The notes beneath the pieces are model-generated. The model made no database searches. It saw only the letters and a program-made list of their open reading frames with translations, and was not told the DNA's origin. 64,000 bases of DNA from Brachymonas denitrificans (GTDB lineage: Bacteria > Pseudomonadota > Gammaproteobacteria > Burkholderiales > Burkholderiaceae_C). A program made the position numbers and the translations under genes. Below, one piece after another: positions 7,242 through 16,336 of the stretch. The first letter of the stretch is position 1, and each line of letters begins with the position of its first letter. The stretch lies in the NCBI RefSeq assembly GCF_907163135.1, contig NZ_CAJQUA010000001.1, positions 1,627,001 to 1,691,000 of the forward strand. The letters are read 5' to 3'.

Positions 7242-8243
7242 CATGCCCCTCTGCTTTAGCCATATCTCTCTATGTGCTCGCTTTCTGTTTTGTTTGTTTT
7301 CATCAGAATCAAAGCTTTTCAAGAATTGATCTTTTTCCGCTTCAATTTTTCTTATCTTAGCCTCTAACTCGACAACGCCGAGTCGGTGTTTTTCCTGGGT
7401 AATAAACTCTTTTTTGCTTTGCAAAAAATTCTCAATTTCGCCGGCCAAAGAGCTAATAATATTGCGTAACACATCAAGTTTCTTTTGTAACTCCTTTCTC
7501 TGATGACCTGATTTTTTCAGCTCATACATTTTTGATCGATCTTTTTTAACTTGATTTATTTGGGAGAAAAGATCTCCGATTTCCTCTTTAACTTGTTCTA
7601 TTGAGCGATGCAGTTCATGTTGCTCTTTTTTTAAATTGTTAATTTTGCTTTTTGCAGCTTGCACATCTTCATAAGCAGAATCGCGATGATACTTATATGA
7701 ATCAAGGTCGCCGAAACTCTGCCCAAACAAAGAATGTTTTGGTAACTTTTTGGCTGCATTTCCGAAAAGCCAAGGCGTTCTGTCAGATTTTGCGTACCAC
7801 GAGTCAATTCTATCCTTGTAATCGTTGAGCGCGCTGTATGCACTGCTTTTTTCATCGAACGCCTCAGACAAGGAGTCTTTTATTTCAGATAAATCATCAT
7901 AGAGCACCTTCTTCTTTGAAGAAAGAACTTCCTTCTCTGCATAAAGATCGTTAAGCTCTTTCTTGTAATCTCTTAAAAAGAACGAAAGAAGATATTCTGT
8001 TTCTCTTGCAACTTCTTCGTGTTGTTTTTTGTTTTTTTCTTTTTCATGTATTGATGCATTGAATTTAGAACCCGCCTCGGACTCAATTGTTTTAAGCAAT
8101 TTTCCTTTTTCAATATTGAGCTGCTCTGTCGAGAAACGCCTTTGAGCATGGCGTTCATGCTCGTCACGATGCTGACGTTCATAGCGGGGGAAATCCAGAT
8201 CAATTCTTACTTCCCGGAAAAAACTCTTAATCCGATCAAACAT
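7236..8243 (-). CDS. Cassette gene: AT-rich coiled-coil protein
   Basis: This is a 335-residue protein of unknown function, dominated by heptad-rich coiled-coil from about residue 40 to 320. It is rich in Lys, Glu, Asp and Ser, with no membrane segment and no signal peptide. A break with Trp and Pro (SWYAKSDRTPWLFGNAAKKL, about 170-190) suggests a hinge between two coils. The coding sequence is strikingly AT-rich compared with the GC-rich chromosome and with the other cassettes, which points to a distant donor. The TAA lies inside its attC. Structural or SMC/defence-associated roles are conceivable but unsupported. Confidence 0.82.
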   Translation of the reverse strand: MFDRIKSFFREVRIDLDFPRYERQHRDEHERHAQRRFSTEQLNIEKGKLLKTIESEAGSKFNASIHEKEKNKKQHEEVARETEYLLSFFLRDYKKELNDLYAEKEVLSSKKKVLYDDLSEIKDSLSEAFDEKSSAYSALNDYKDRIDSWYAKSDRTPWLFGNAAKKLPKHSLFGQSFGDLDSYKYHRDSAYEDVQAAKSKINNLKKEQHELHRSIEQVKEEIGDLFSQINQVKKDRSKMYELKKSGHQRKELQKKLDVLRNIISSLAGEIENFLQSKKEFITQEKHRLGVVELEAKIRKIEAEKDQFLKSFDSDENKQNRKRAHREIWLKQRGMA

Positions 8244-8257
8244 CTGATGTCTTTATG

Positions 8258-8327
8258 GCCTAACGTCTGAATTCAGGGGCGCGACGCGGTTTTATCGCGG
8301 CGCGTCCCTTGGAATGATGGGTTAGGC
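8258..8327 (-). repeat. attC site h (70 bp)
   Basis: Core boxes are GCCTAAC at 8258-8264 and GTTAGGC at 8321-8327. The arm is GGGGCGCGACGCG against CGCGGCGCGTCCC. Confidence 0.92.
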
Positions 8328-8336
8328 TGCACTGCG

Positions 8337-9515
8337 TTACCTAGACGTTGGACGGAGGCTCCAAAGGCTCTGGAACGTTTGTTCAACCATCTGACTACTA
8401 CTGTCGTCTTTGGTTGATAGGCTTGTGAGGTAGTAGAGGGCATTCGCTTTGACTGCGTCGACAGTTACAACGCTGATAGGTCTGCTATCGACATCCGTCG
8501 TCAAAGACGCTGCAAGGAGGCCGTTCCATAAGGGTGCAGGAACGTGAGGTCGGAGTTTCTCCAGTAACGCAATGCACGCATCTTGCGACATGGCTCTATG
8601 TTGAGTCGTCAATATTTGAAGATCGTTCTTCTCGACGCCAGAGGCGGCTACAACTTCGCTCCACTTGTTTCCGAGAGCTTGAGCTAATGAACTGCAGAAG
8701 AGCTGCGGAAAGTTTGAGCTGAAGGGATCTGTATATGGTTGACCTCGAAGTCGCTGCCACCATCTGGCGACGAATCTGTATGAGACCACCCACGGCAATG
8801 AGAGCAAGAGGCGCGCATAGGACCAGCGGACTTGCCCGTTGTATCGACGGTCGAGCGCCTTCTTGCAAGGCTGGAACCAAGATTCCACAGTAAAGGCAAG
8901 AGCTGTACTAATCGGTGCGTAGGTTCGTGGTGGAGGGGCTTGGTCGGAATTTGATAGATCTGTAAGGTAGTCTGACACTGCGGTCAGAACCATTCTGAAT
9001 TCATATGCACGAAGGCATTGGTCTTCCTGTCGCAGGGATGCCAGGATAACCAGTAAGCTGTCCAAGCGCCCCAGCAAAGCCTGCCCCTCTTTGGATAGGT
9101 CTTTTCGTTGCTCGGCGGTGAGGCTTCTATGCCCGGCGATATGCTCCCCAGACCTCATTCGAAGTCGGAGTAGATCCATTAAGTTCTCGGTATTTCCATA
9201 TAGGGAGTGAGAGAACAGCGATTCGAGTTCGCGCCTCTCAAAGGCCGCTCTTAAGCTAGCGTTGATCTCTGCAACTCCGCCAGACTTCAATTGAAGCGCC
9301 AGTACTTCACGCAAGAACTGTGTGATAAAGAAAGAGGATGCAAAGCTAGTCGTGTTTCTTGACTGTCGGGCAAGGTAGTAGGAAATTACCTTGACACCGA
9401 CGATGAGCAGAAGTACATCCAAAACCAGACCAGACGCCTCAACGAAGAGGCCTTCACGGTACTCTTTCGTGTGCGCATAGGCCCAGAATTCGGAGAGGAA
9501 ATTCGCCGGGAGCAT
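8337..9515 (-). CDS. Cassette gene: unrecognised membrane-anchored protein
   Basis: This is a 392-residue protein starting at the ATG at 9515 (MLPANFLSEFWAYAHTKEYR). Longer in-frame extensions run into the attC at 9530-9610 and are rejected. One clear membrane segment lies at about residues 30-48 (VLDVLLLIVGVKVISYYLA) and a weaker hydrophobic patch near LLLSLPWVVSYRFVARWW at about 250. The rest is predicted soluble and helical, with no recognised catalytic motif. A short N-terminal tail, a single anchor and a large cytoplasmic part would fit a sensor or effector at the membrane, but that is an inference from shape only. Confidence 0.78.
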   Translation of the reverse strand: MLPANFLSEFWAYAHTKEYREGLFVEASGLVLDVLLLIVGVKVISYYLARQSRNTTSFASSFFITQFLREVLALQLKSGGVAEINASLRAAFERRELESLFSHSLYGNTENLMDLLRLRMRSGEHIAGHRSLTAEQRKDLSKEGQALLGRLDSLLVILASLRQEDQCLRAYEFRMVLTAVSDYLTDLSNSDQAPPPRTYAPISTALAFTVESWFQPCKKALDRRYNGQVRWSYARLLLSLPWVVSYRFVARWWQRLRGQPYTDPFSSNFPQLFCSSLAQALGNKWSEVVAASGVEKNDLQILTTQHRAMSQDACIALLEKLRPHVPAPLWNGLLAASLTTDVDSRPISVVTVDAVKANALYYLTSLSTKDDSSSQMVEQTFQSLWSLRPTSR

Positions 9516-9529
9516 GGTGGGTTTGTGCA

Positions 9530-9610
9530 GCCTAACGTTAAAGGTAAGGGGCGCGCCGCGTGCGGCGCGTCCAGCGACCGAAGGGAGCAACCTTGACCGC
9601 AATGTTAGGC
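9530..9610 (-). repeat. attC site i (81 bp)
   Basis: Core boxes are GCCTAAC at 9530-9536 and GTTAGGC at 9604-9610. The centre contains GGGGCGCGCCGCG / TGCGGCGCG repeats. It is the complete site nearest to uvrA. Confidence 0.9.
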
Positions 9611-9789
9611 ATTGAAGCCAAAGCTTGGGCACGAATAGCCGCAGACTCACACTGCACAGCCAGACCTGCCACCGTACCAGGCACATGACCCCACCTGCCT
9701 ACGGCGGCTGGGAGCAACTGCAGTTGGGATGCACCGCTGGCTTGAAAGCGGGCAAAACCAATGCGGCAAGAATGAACCGGGAACAACAT
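9538..9789 (-). CDS. Possible small cassette ORF (83 residues)
   Basis: This is the only minus-strand frame in the last cassette that starts inside the cassette (MLFPVHSCRIGF) and ends inside attC i. The protein has no recognised domain and its final third is translated attC sequence. Short ORFs of this kind are common in integron arrays and many may not be expressed. The plus strand has a competing ORF of similar length, so coding capacity is uncertain. Confidence 0.3.
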   Translation of the reverse strand: MLFPVHSCRIGFARFQASGASQLQLLPAAVGRWGHVPGTVAGLAVQCESAAIRAQALASMPNIAVKVAPFGRWTRRTRRAPYL

Positions 9790-9836
9790 GATGGGTTTCT
9801 GGCCTCCGTGCCTGCACCAACTAAAAAACCAATTAT

Positions 9837-9866
9837 GCCTAACGTTCAGTATGCACCTCCACGGTG
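9837..9866 (-). repeat. Half attC or attI-like remnant at the uvrA side
   Basis: A perfect core box GCCTAAC (9837-9843) is followed by a 10-bp inverted repeat (AGTATGCACC / GGTGCATACT), but no second GTTRRRY box follows where one is expected. On the minus strand this reads as a hairpin followed by GTTAGGC, which is how an attC end, or a degenerate attI, would look. It marks the proximal end of the array. Confidence 0.55.
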
Positions 9867-10051
9867 CATACTTCAAAAATTTTGGTGTATAGCAGTCATA
9901 TCTCCCTATAAACCCAACGCCGATCAACAACCTAGCATCAGATATGACCCTATTGACAGTGTATAGCACTTTAGTTGCCCATCAGGCGCTAGAAGCATGC
10001 TCTCGGCAAGCGGCGGCTAATGCTCGCAAATAGCTGCACAGCGCCGCTGGC
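9867..10051. other. Array-uvrA junction, no gene seen
   Basis: This segment is AT-richer than its surroundings and lies between the last recombination half site and the uvrA stop codon. There is no integrase remnant, promoter or terminator that I can defend. An integron integrase would be expected near here if the platform were complete. Confidence 0.5.
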
Positions 10052-13000
10052 TTAGCCTGCATCCCGAGCCAGCACCGGCCTCAGAGCCTCCCCCGTATGG
10101 CTCCCACAAGCCACCACCTCCTCCGGCGTCCCAGCCACCACCAGCCTCCCCCCGCCAGTCCCCCCTTCCGGCCCCAGATCCAGAATCCAGTCCGCCTCCG
10201 CAATCACATCCAGATCGTGCTCGATCACGACCACGCTGTGCCCGCCATCCACCAGCCGGTGCAGCACGCGGATCAGCTTTTCCACATCGCTCATGTGCAG
10301 CCCCACCGTGGGCTCGTCCAGCACATACAGCGTATGCGGCGTTTTCTGTCCGCGCCGCGTCACGTCGTCGCGCACCTTGGTCAGTTCGGTCACCAGCTTG
10401 ATGCGCTGCGCCTCGCCGCCGCTCAGCGTGGGTGAGGGCTGGCCCAGCGTCAGATAGCCCAGCCCCACATCCTGCAGCAGCTTGAGCGGATGCGCGATGG
10501 ACGGCATGCTGGCGAAGAATTGCACCGCCTCGTCCACCTCCATCTGCAGCACGTCGCCGATGCTCTTGCCGCGCCAGGTCACGGCCAGGGTTTGCAGGTT
10601 GAAGCGCGCGCCGTGGCAGACTTCGCACGGCACTTTCACGTCCGGCAGAAAATTCATCTCGATGGTGCGCATGCCCTGCCCTTCGCAGGCCGGGCAACGC
10701 CCCTCTCCGGTGTTGAAGCTGAAGCGCCCCGGGCCAAAGCCGCGCGCACGCGCCTCCAGCGTGTCGGCATATAGCTTGCGCACCGTGTCCCAAAAGCCGA
10801 TATAAGTAGCCGGGCAGGAGCGTGGCGTTTTCCCGATCGGGGTCTGGTCCACTTCCAGCACGCGCGCAATCGCTTCGTAGCCTTGCACGCCGCTGCAGCC
10901 GGACCAGGCCGGCCGTTCGCCCCGCGCATCGGCCTCGCGCCCCGCCTTGGTGGAGCGCTGCAGCACAATGGCTTCGACATTGCTCAGCAGCACATCGCGC
11001 GCCAGCGTGGATTTGCCCGAGCCGCTCACGCCCGTCACGGCCACCAGCCGGTGCAGCGGCACCTGCACGTCCAGATTCTGCAGGTTGTGCAGGGTGGCAC
11101 CGGTCACGCTCAGCCACTCCAGCGCCGGCTGCTGCTCCGCGTCCGCGCTTTCGCCCCGCACCGGCCGGCGCGTGCCGCGCATCGGGTGGCGCATGGCCGC
11201 GCGCAGATAGCGCCCAGTCACCGAATCGGCATCCGCCTCAATGTCAGCCACCGTGCCCTCGGCCACCACGGTGCCGCCGCGCACGCCCGCGCCCGGCCCA
11301 ATGTCAATCACGTGGTCGGCGCGGCGGATGGTGTCTTCGTCGTGCTCCACCACCAGCAGGGTGTTGCCCTTGTCGCTCAGGTCCTGCAGCGCGTTGATCA
11401 GGATGTGGTTGTCGCGCGGGTGCAGGCCGATGGTCGGTTCGTCCAGCACGTAGCACACGCCCTGCAGATTGCTGCCCAGTTGCGCCGCCAGCCGGATGCG
11501 CTGCGCCTCGCCGCCGCTCAGCGTGGGCGCGCCGCGGTCCAGCGTGAGGTAGCCCAGGCCCACCTGCTGCAGAAAGGCCAGGCGGCTGCGGATTTCGGGC
11601 ACGATGTCGCGCGCGATGTCGGCCTCGCGGCCGCTGAAGGCCAGCCCATCCACCCAGGCCGCCACATCGGCCACGCTCAGCGCCGCCACGTCAGCAATGC
11701 CGATGCCGTGCAGGCGCACATGGCGCGCGATCGGGTTCAGGCGCGTGCCGTGGCAGGTGGGGCACGGCTGGTCGCCCACGCCTTCCACTTCCGGCTCGGC
11801 AAAGGTCTGCTCGCGGCCCTTGTTGTCCTTGTCGGCCACGGAATCGTCCAGCGCCTTGCGCTGTTCCTTGCTCAGCTTCACGCCGGTGCCGACGCAATCC
11901 GGACACCAGCCATGTTTGCTGTTGTAGCTGAACAGGCGCGGATCGAGTTCCTCGTAGCTGGTGCTGCATACCGGGCAGGCGCGCAGCGTGGAATACACCT
12001 GCACGCGGCCAATGCCGGCGCCGGTGCCGCCATCGGCCATGGCTTCGGCCAGGCCGGCGAGATCGCTCATGACGTGTACCACGCCCTTGCCGTGGCGCAG
12101 CGCATCGCGCACGCCTTCGCGCAGCAGCATCTCGTTTTCGGGCGTCACGTCCAGGCTCAGCACCGGCAGCGCGATTTCGTGTTCCTTGAAGCGGTCCAGC
12201 CGCGGAAAGCCTGTGGTCGGCAGAAATTCGCCATCCACGCGCAGATGCGTATGGCCGCGCGGGCGCGCCCAGTCGGCCAGTTCGGTATAGACGCCCTTGC
12301 GCCCGCTCACCAGCGGCGCCAGCAGGCCGATGTGCTCGCCGCGGTGCTCGCGCAGGATCTGCGCGACGATGCGGTCCGCCGTTTGAGGCTGCACCGGGGC
12401 ATCGTCGTGCACGCAGTGCTGCACGCCCAGCTTCACGTACAGCAGGCGCAGGAAGTGCCACACCTCGGTGGTGGTACCCACCGTGCTCTTGCGTCCGCCG
12501 CGGCTCAGGCGCTGCTCGATCGCCACCGTGGGCGGAATGCCGTACACCGCGTCCACCTCGGGGCGGCCGGCCGGCTGCACCATGCTGCGGGCGTAGGCAT
12601 TCAGGCTTTCCAGATAGCGCCGCTGGCCTTCGTTGAAGATGATGTCAAACGCCAGCGTGGATTTGCCCGAGCCGCTCACGCCGGTGATGACGTTGAACTT
12701 GCCGCGCGGGATCTGCACGGAGAGGTTCTTGAGGTTGTGTTCGTGGGCGTGGACGACTTCGATGGCGTTGCTGCGGCGCTGGGGGGTGGCTAGCGTGGGG
12801 GCCGGGCGGCCTGGGGCCATGGATCCGACAGCATTTGCTGCAGATCCATACGCTGCCAGCGGTTCCTGCACACGCAATGCAGCACTGGATCCTTTTGCCG
12901 CGTCAGCGCCCTCTTCACCGGCACCTGGCACTTGTTGGAGCGACCCAGCGGCTTCACCCCAGCCCATCGCCACATCGTATTCCCGCAACGCCGCGCCGGT

Positions 13001-16000
13001 ATGGCTGGCCGGATTCTGCCGCACCTGCTCCGGCGTACCCTCGGCCACGATGCGGCCGCCGCCGTCGCCGCCTTCCGGCCCGAGGTCGATCAGCCAGTCG
13101 CTGGCGCGGATCACGTCGAGGTTGTGCTCGATCACCACCAGCGAATGCCCGGCATCCAGCAACTGACGGAAGGCGCGCATCAGCTTGGCGATGTCGTCAA
13201 AATGCAGGCCGGTGGTCGGCTCGTCGAACAGGAATAGCGTGCCTTTGCGCGCCAGACTCTGCCGGCTCTTGGCGGCAGACTTGGCCGCGTCGGCGAGGAA
13301 GCCCGCCAGCTTCAGGCGCTGCGCCTCGCCCCCGCTCAGCGTGGGCACGGGCTGGCCCAGCTTCACGTAATCCAGGCCCACATCAACGATGGGCTTGAGT
13401 GCGCGCAGTACCTCGCGGTCGGCGGCAAACAGCAGCACCGCCTCATTCACCGTCAGCTCCAGCACATCGGCCACGTTGAGCGTGCGGCCGCCGCGCTCGA
13501 TGTTCACCTCCAGCACCTCGGGGCGATAGCGCTTGCCGTCGCAGTCCTGGCAGCGCAAATAGACGTCACTCAGGAACTGCATTTCCACATGCTCGAAGCC
13601 GCTGCCGCCGCAGGTCGGGCAGCGCCCGTCGCCGCTGTTGAAGCTGAACTTGCTGGCCGTGTAGCCGCGCTCCTGCGACAGAGGCGCGGTGGCAAACTGC
13701 TGACGGATCGCGTCCCAAGCGCCCACGTAGCTCACCGGGTTGGAGCGCGCCGTCTTGCCGATGGGCGACTGGTCCACGAACACCACATCGGCCAGATGGT
13801 CGGCACCCAGCAGACGGTCGTGTGCGCCAGGCGATTCGGTGGCCTTGCCGAATTGGCGCAGCAGTGCCGGCGCCAGCACATCCTGAATCAGCGTGGACTT
13901 GCCGGAGCCGCTCACCCCGGTCACGCACACCAGGCGCTGCAGCGGGATTTCCAGCGAGACGTTCTTCAGATTGTTGGCGCGCACGCCTTCCAGCAGCAGG
14001 CGCGGCGTGTTGGCTTCCACCGCGCGCGGCTGCCAGCGCTGCGGGTCGATCACCTGACGGCGGCCGCCTAGGTACTCGCCGGTGACCGTGTCGGCGCGCT
14101 TGAGCGCTTCGGTCGGGCCGTCGAACACGATGGCACCGCCGCGCTCGCCGGGGCCGGGGCCCATGTCGATCATGCGGTCGGCCGCCCACATCACGGCCGG
14201 GTCGTGCTCCACCACCACCAGCGTGTTGCCGGCATCGCGCAGGCGCAGCATGGCCTCGGTGATGCGGTGCATGTCGCGCGGGTGCAGGCCGATGCTGGGC
14301 TCGTCCAGCACGAACAGCGTGTTCACCAGCGAGGTGCCCAGCGCCGTGGTCAGGTTGATGCGCTGCACCTCGCCGCCGCTCAAGGTGCGGCTCTGGCGGT
14401 CCAGTGTGAGATAGCCGATGCCCACATCGCACAGATAGCGCAGGCGGTTGTTGATTTCCTCGAACAGCAGCTTGCGGGCCTGGGTGTCGGCGGCGTCGGT
14501 CTGGGTGGCCGGCTGGCGGTCGTCCTGCCCCAGGCGGGCGAAGAAATCGCGCAGGCGGTCGAGCGGCAGCAACATCAGGTCATGCAGAGACAGACCCGGC
14601 AAGGAGGCAAGAGTTTCCCGATCCCAATCAACTCCCTTAGGCATGAATCGATCAGAAGGAGAAAGTACCGCATCGGCATCCGCCTTGCTGCCCACGCGCC
14701 AGAGCAGGCTCTCGGTCTTGAGGCGCGCGCCGCCGCAGGACGGGCATTCGGTGTAGCTGCGGTACTTGGACAGCAGCACCCGGATATGCATCTTGTAGGC
14801 CTTGCTCTCCAGGTAATCGAAGAAGCGCTGGATGCCGTACCACTGCTTGTTCCACTGTCCCTTCCAGCCCGGCGCGCCGTCGATCACCCAACGCTGCTGC
14901 GCCTCGGTCAGCTTGTTCCAGGGCGTGTCGCGCGGAATGCCGGCCGTTTCGGCGTGGCGCATCAGATCGTCCTGGCTTTCGCTCCAGGCCGGCGTCTGGA
15001 TCGGCTTGATGGCGCCCTGGCGCAGCGTGAGTTTTTCGTCGGGAATCACCAGACCCCAATCCACTCCGATCACGCGACCGAAGCCGCGGCAGGCCTCGCA
15101 CGCGCCCACGGCCGAGTTGAAGGAGAACATGGACGGAATCGGCGCGCTGTAGCTGATGCCGCTTTCGGGGCAATGCAGGCTACTGGAATAGCTCCAGATT
15201 TCGGGCGCCGCGTCTTCGCCGGACGCTGCCAGCGCATACACCGAAAGATGCCCGGCGCCGTGCTTGAGCGCCACTTCCAGCGCCTCGATCACGCGCGCAC
15301 GTTCCACCTTGTCGATGCGGAAGCGGTCGGCCACCACGTCGAGCACCTTGCGCCCGCCTTCCGTGCGCTCGGCTTGAACGCGCGTGAAGCCGGAGGCGGA
15401 CAGCCATTGCTCGACTTCTTCCGCCGTGGTGCTGGCGGGCAATTCGACCGGGAATGTGACGACCAGGCGCGGTGCTTCCGCTCCCGCCGCCCGCTCTGCA
15501 CGCTCCGCCAGCGCTCCAGCCACGTCGGCGCGCTGAGCGGGAATGGGGTCGGCATGCTGCACCTGGGAGGCGTCTACGCTCTGCGCCGCCTGCACACCTG
15601 CACCATCGACCACACCACTCCGCCGCAGCAAATCCGCATAAATCGAATCCGGATTGTCCTGCCGCACCGGCAGCCCCGTCACCCGGTCGTGCAGGTGCGC
15701 AAAGCGTGCGAAGAACAGCTTCAGGTGATCGTTCAGCTCCGTCATGGTGCCGACGGTCGAGCGCGAGGTGCGCACCGGGTTGGTCTGGTCGATCGCAATC
15801 GCCGGCGGCACGCCTTCCACCTTGTCCACGGCGGGCTTGTCCATGCGGTCCAGAAACTGGCGTGCGTAGGCGCTGAAGGTTTCCACATAGCGCCGCTGGC
15901 CCTCCGCATATAGCGTGTCGAACACCAGGCTGGACTTGCCCGAACCGCTCGGCCCGGTCACCACCGTCAGCTCGCCGGTGCGGATATCCAGATCCAGATT

Positions 16001-16123
16001 GCGCAGGTTGTTCTGGCGCGCGCCGCGGATGCGGATCAGGCTGGCCAGATAGGCGCCCTCGCCCTGGCCACTGGCGGCGTCGGTGGAGGATTGCGGATCG
16101 GTAGTGGAGGAACGGTCAGACAT
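10052..16123 (-). CDS. uvrA: Tandem (double-length) UvrA excinuclease subunit
   Basis: This is a DNA-damage recognition ATPase of nucleotide excision repair. At 2,023 residues it is about twice the usual length of about 940, and it reads as two complete UvrA units fused head to tail. There are four Walker A motifs: GPSGSGKS at 57-64 and GVSGSGKST near 736, 1148 and 1698. There are four ABC signatures of the LSGGE form and several zinc-binding CxxC pairs, including CPTCGGSGFEHVE and CPACEGQGMRTIE. The start at 16123 (MSDRSSTTDPQ) is the ATG closest to the first ATPase domain; a longer frame upstream lacks family features. Such long UvrA proteins are, to my knowledge, found in Burkholderiales beside a normal UvrA; whether a normal copy exists elsewhere is unknown. 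Confidence 0.93.
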   Translation of the reverse strand: MSDRSSTTDPQSSTDAASGQGEGAYLASLIRIRGARQNNLRNLDLDIRTGELTVVTGPSGSGKSSLVFDTLYAEGQRRYVETFSAYARQFLDRMDKPAVDKVEGVPPAIAIDQTNPVRTSRSTVGTMTELNDHLKLFFARFAHLHDRVTGLPVRQDNPDSIYADLLRRSGVVDGAGVQAAQSVDASQVQHADPIPAQRADVAGALAERAERAAGAEAPRLVVTFPVELPASTTAEEVEQWLSASGFTRVQAERTEGGRKVLDVVADRFRIDKVERARVIEALEVALKHGAGHLSVYALAASGEDAAPEIWSYSSSLHCPESGISYSAPIPSMFSFNSAVGACEACRGFGRVIGVDWGLVIPDEKLTLRQGAIKPIQTPAWSESQDDLMRHAETAGIPRDTPWNKLTEAQQRWVIDGAPGWKGQWNKQWYGIQRFFDYLESKAYKMHIRVLLSKYRSYTECPSCGGARLKTESLLWRVGSKADADAVLSPSDRFMPKGVDWDRETLASLPGLSLHDLMLLPLDRLRDFFARLGQDDRQPATQTDAADTQARKLLFEEINNRLRYLCDVGIGYLTLDRQSRTLSGGEVQRINLTTALGTSLVNTLFVLDEPSIGLHPRDMHRITEAMLRLRDAGNTLVVVEHDPAVMWAADRMIDMGPGPGERGGAIVFDGPTEALKRADTVTGEYLGGRRQVIDPQRWQPRAVEANTPRLLLEGVRANNLKNVSLEIPLQRLVCVTGVSGSGKSTLIQDVLAPALLRQFGKATESPGAHDRLLGADHLADVVFVDQSPIGKTARSNPVSYVGAWDAIRQQFATAPLSQERGYTASKFSFNSGDGRCPTCGGSGFEHVEMQFLSDVYLRCQDCDGKRYRPEVLEVNIERGGRTLNVADVLELTVNEAVLLFAADREVLRALKPIVDVGLDYVKLGQPVPTLSGGEAQRLKLAGFLADAAKSAAKSRQSLARKGTLFLFDEPTTGLHFDDIAKLMRAFRQLLDAGHSLVVIEHNLDVIRASDWLIDLGPEGGDGGGRIVAEGTPEQVRQNPASHTGAALREYDVAMGWGEAAGSLQQVPGAGEEGADAAKGSSAALRVQEPLAAYGSAANAVGSMAPGRPAPTLATPQRRSNAIEVVHAHEHNLKNLSVQIPRGKFNVITGVSGSGKSTLAFDIIFNEGQRRYLESLNAYARSMVQPAGRPEVDAVYGIPPTVAIEQRLSRGGRKSTVGTTTEVWHFLRLLYVKLGVQHCVHDDAPVQPQTADRIVAQILREHRGEHIGLLAPLVSGRKGVYTELADWARPRGHTHLRVDGEFLPTTGFPRLDRFKEHEIALPVLSLDVTPENEMLLREGVRDALRHGKGVVHVMSDLAGLAEAMADGGTGAGIGRVQVYSTLRACPVCSTSYEELDPRLFSYNSKHGWCPDCVGTGVKLSKEQRKALDDSVADKDNKGREQTFAEPEVEGVGDQPCPTCHGTRLNPIARHVRLHGIGIADVAALSVADVAAWVDGLAFSGREADIARDIVPEIRSRLAFLQQVGLGYLTLDRGAPTLSGGEAQRIRLAAQLGSNLQGVCYVLDEPTIGLHPRDNHILINALQDLSDKGNTLLVVEHDEDTIRRADHVIDIGPGAGVRGGTVVAEGTVADIEADADSVTGRYLRAAMRHPMRGTRRPVRGESADAEQQPALEWLSVTGATLHNLQNLDVQVPLHRLVAVTGVSGSGKSTLARDVLLSNVEAIVLQRSTKAGREADARGERPAWSGCSGVQGYEAIARVLEVDQTPIGKTPRSCPATYIGFWDTVRKLYADTLEARARGFGPGRFSFNTGEGRCPACEGQGMRTIEMNFLPDVKVPCEVCHGARFNLQTLAVTWRGKSIGDVLQMEVDEAVQFFASMPSIAHPLKLLQDVGLGYLTLGQPSPTLSGGEAQRIKLVTELTKVRDDVTRRGQKTPHTLYVLDEPTVGLHMSDVEKLIRVLHRLVDGGHSVVVIEHDLDVIAEADWILDLGPEGGTGGGRLVVAGTPEEVVACGSHTGEALRPVLARDAG

Positions 16124-16336
16124 GCGGTACCTTGCAGATAGGGGCCGGAAGATTGTAGAAGTTGCCAGCCGATCGCGCACTGGCAATAACGGCATTTGCG
16201 GGCGGGCTATTGGGCACGCCGCGCTCACGGTGGCGCAGGAATGGCGCACACTGCACCGGCATGCTCGCGATCGCGCCGTGGTCCTACAGCAAGGGGCCCG
16301 CGCTTGCCGCATCCTCTGCTGGAAAAGGAGATTGCC

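Larger units (their letters stand above)
2117..9843 (-). mobile_element. Integron cassette array without integrase (CALIN)
   Basis: Nine complete attC sites and one half site separate minus-strand genes at regular intervals. Each site begins and ends with core boxes close to RYYYAAC and GTTRRRY and has an imperfectly palindromic centre. Five of the eight genes end with a TAA inside the attC core box, which is a hallmark of cassettes. No tyrosine-recombinase ORF with integron-integrase features exists in the window. The array runs from a transposase relic at the low-coordinate end to the 3' end of uvrA at the high-coordinate end. Base composition changes sharply between cassettes, as expected for independently captured genes. 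Confidence 0.93.

Noticed and set aside
2117..9610. CRISPR array, because of regularly spaced similar repeats
   Set aside because: Repeats are 60-99 bp, imperfectly palindromic with integron core boxes, and the spacers are gene-sized.
9625..9966. 113-codon plus-strand ORF in the last cassette
   Set aside because: It runs against the array direction, crosses the half recombination site and has no recognisable domain.
10883..12793. Long open frame (636 codons) on the plus strand opposite uvrA
   Set aside because: It is antisense to a clear UvrA half, has His/Ala/Arg-rich shadow composition and no family motif.
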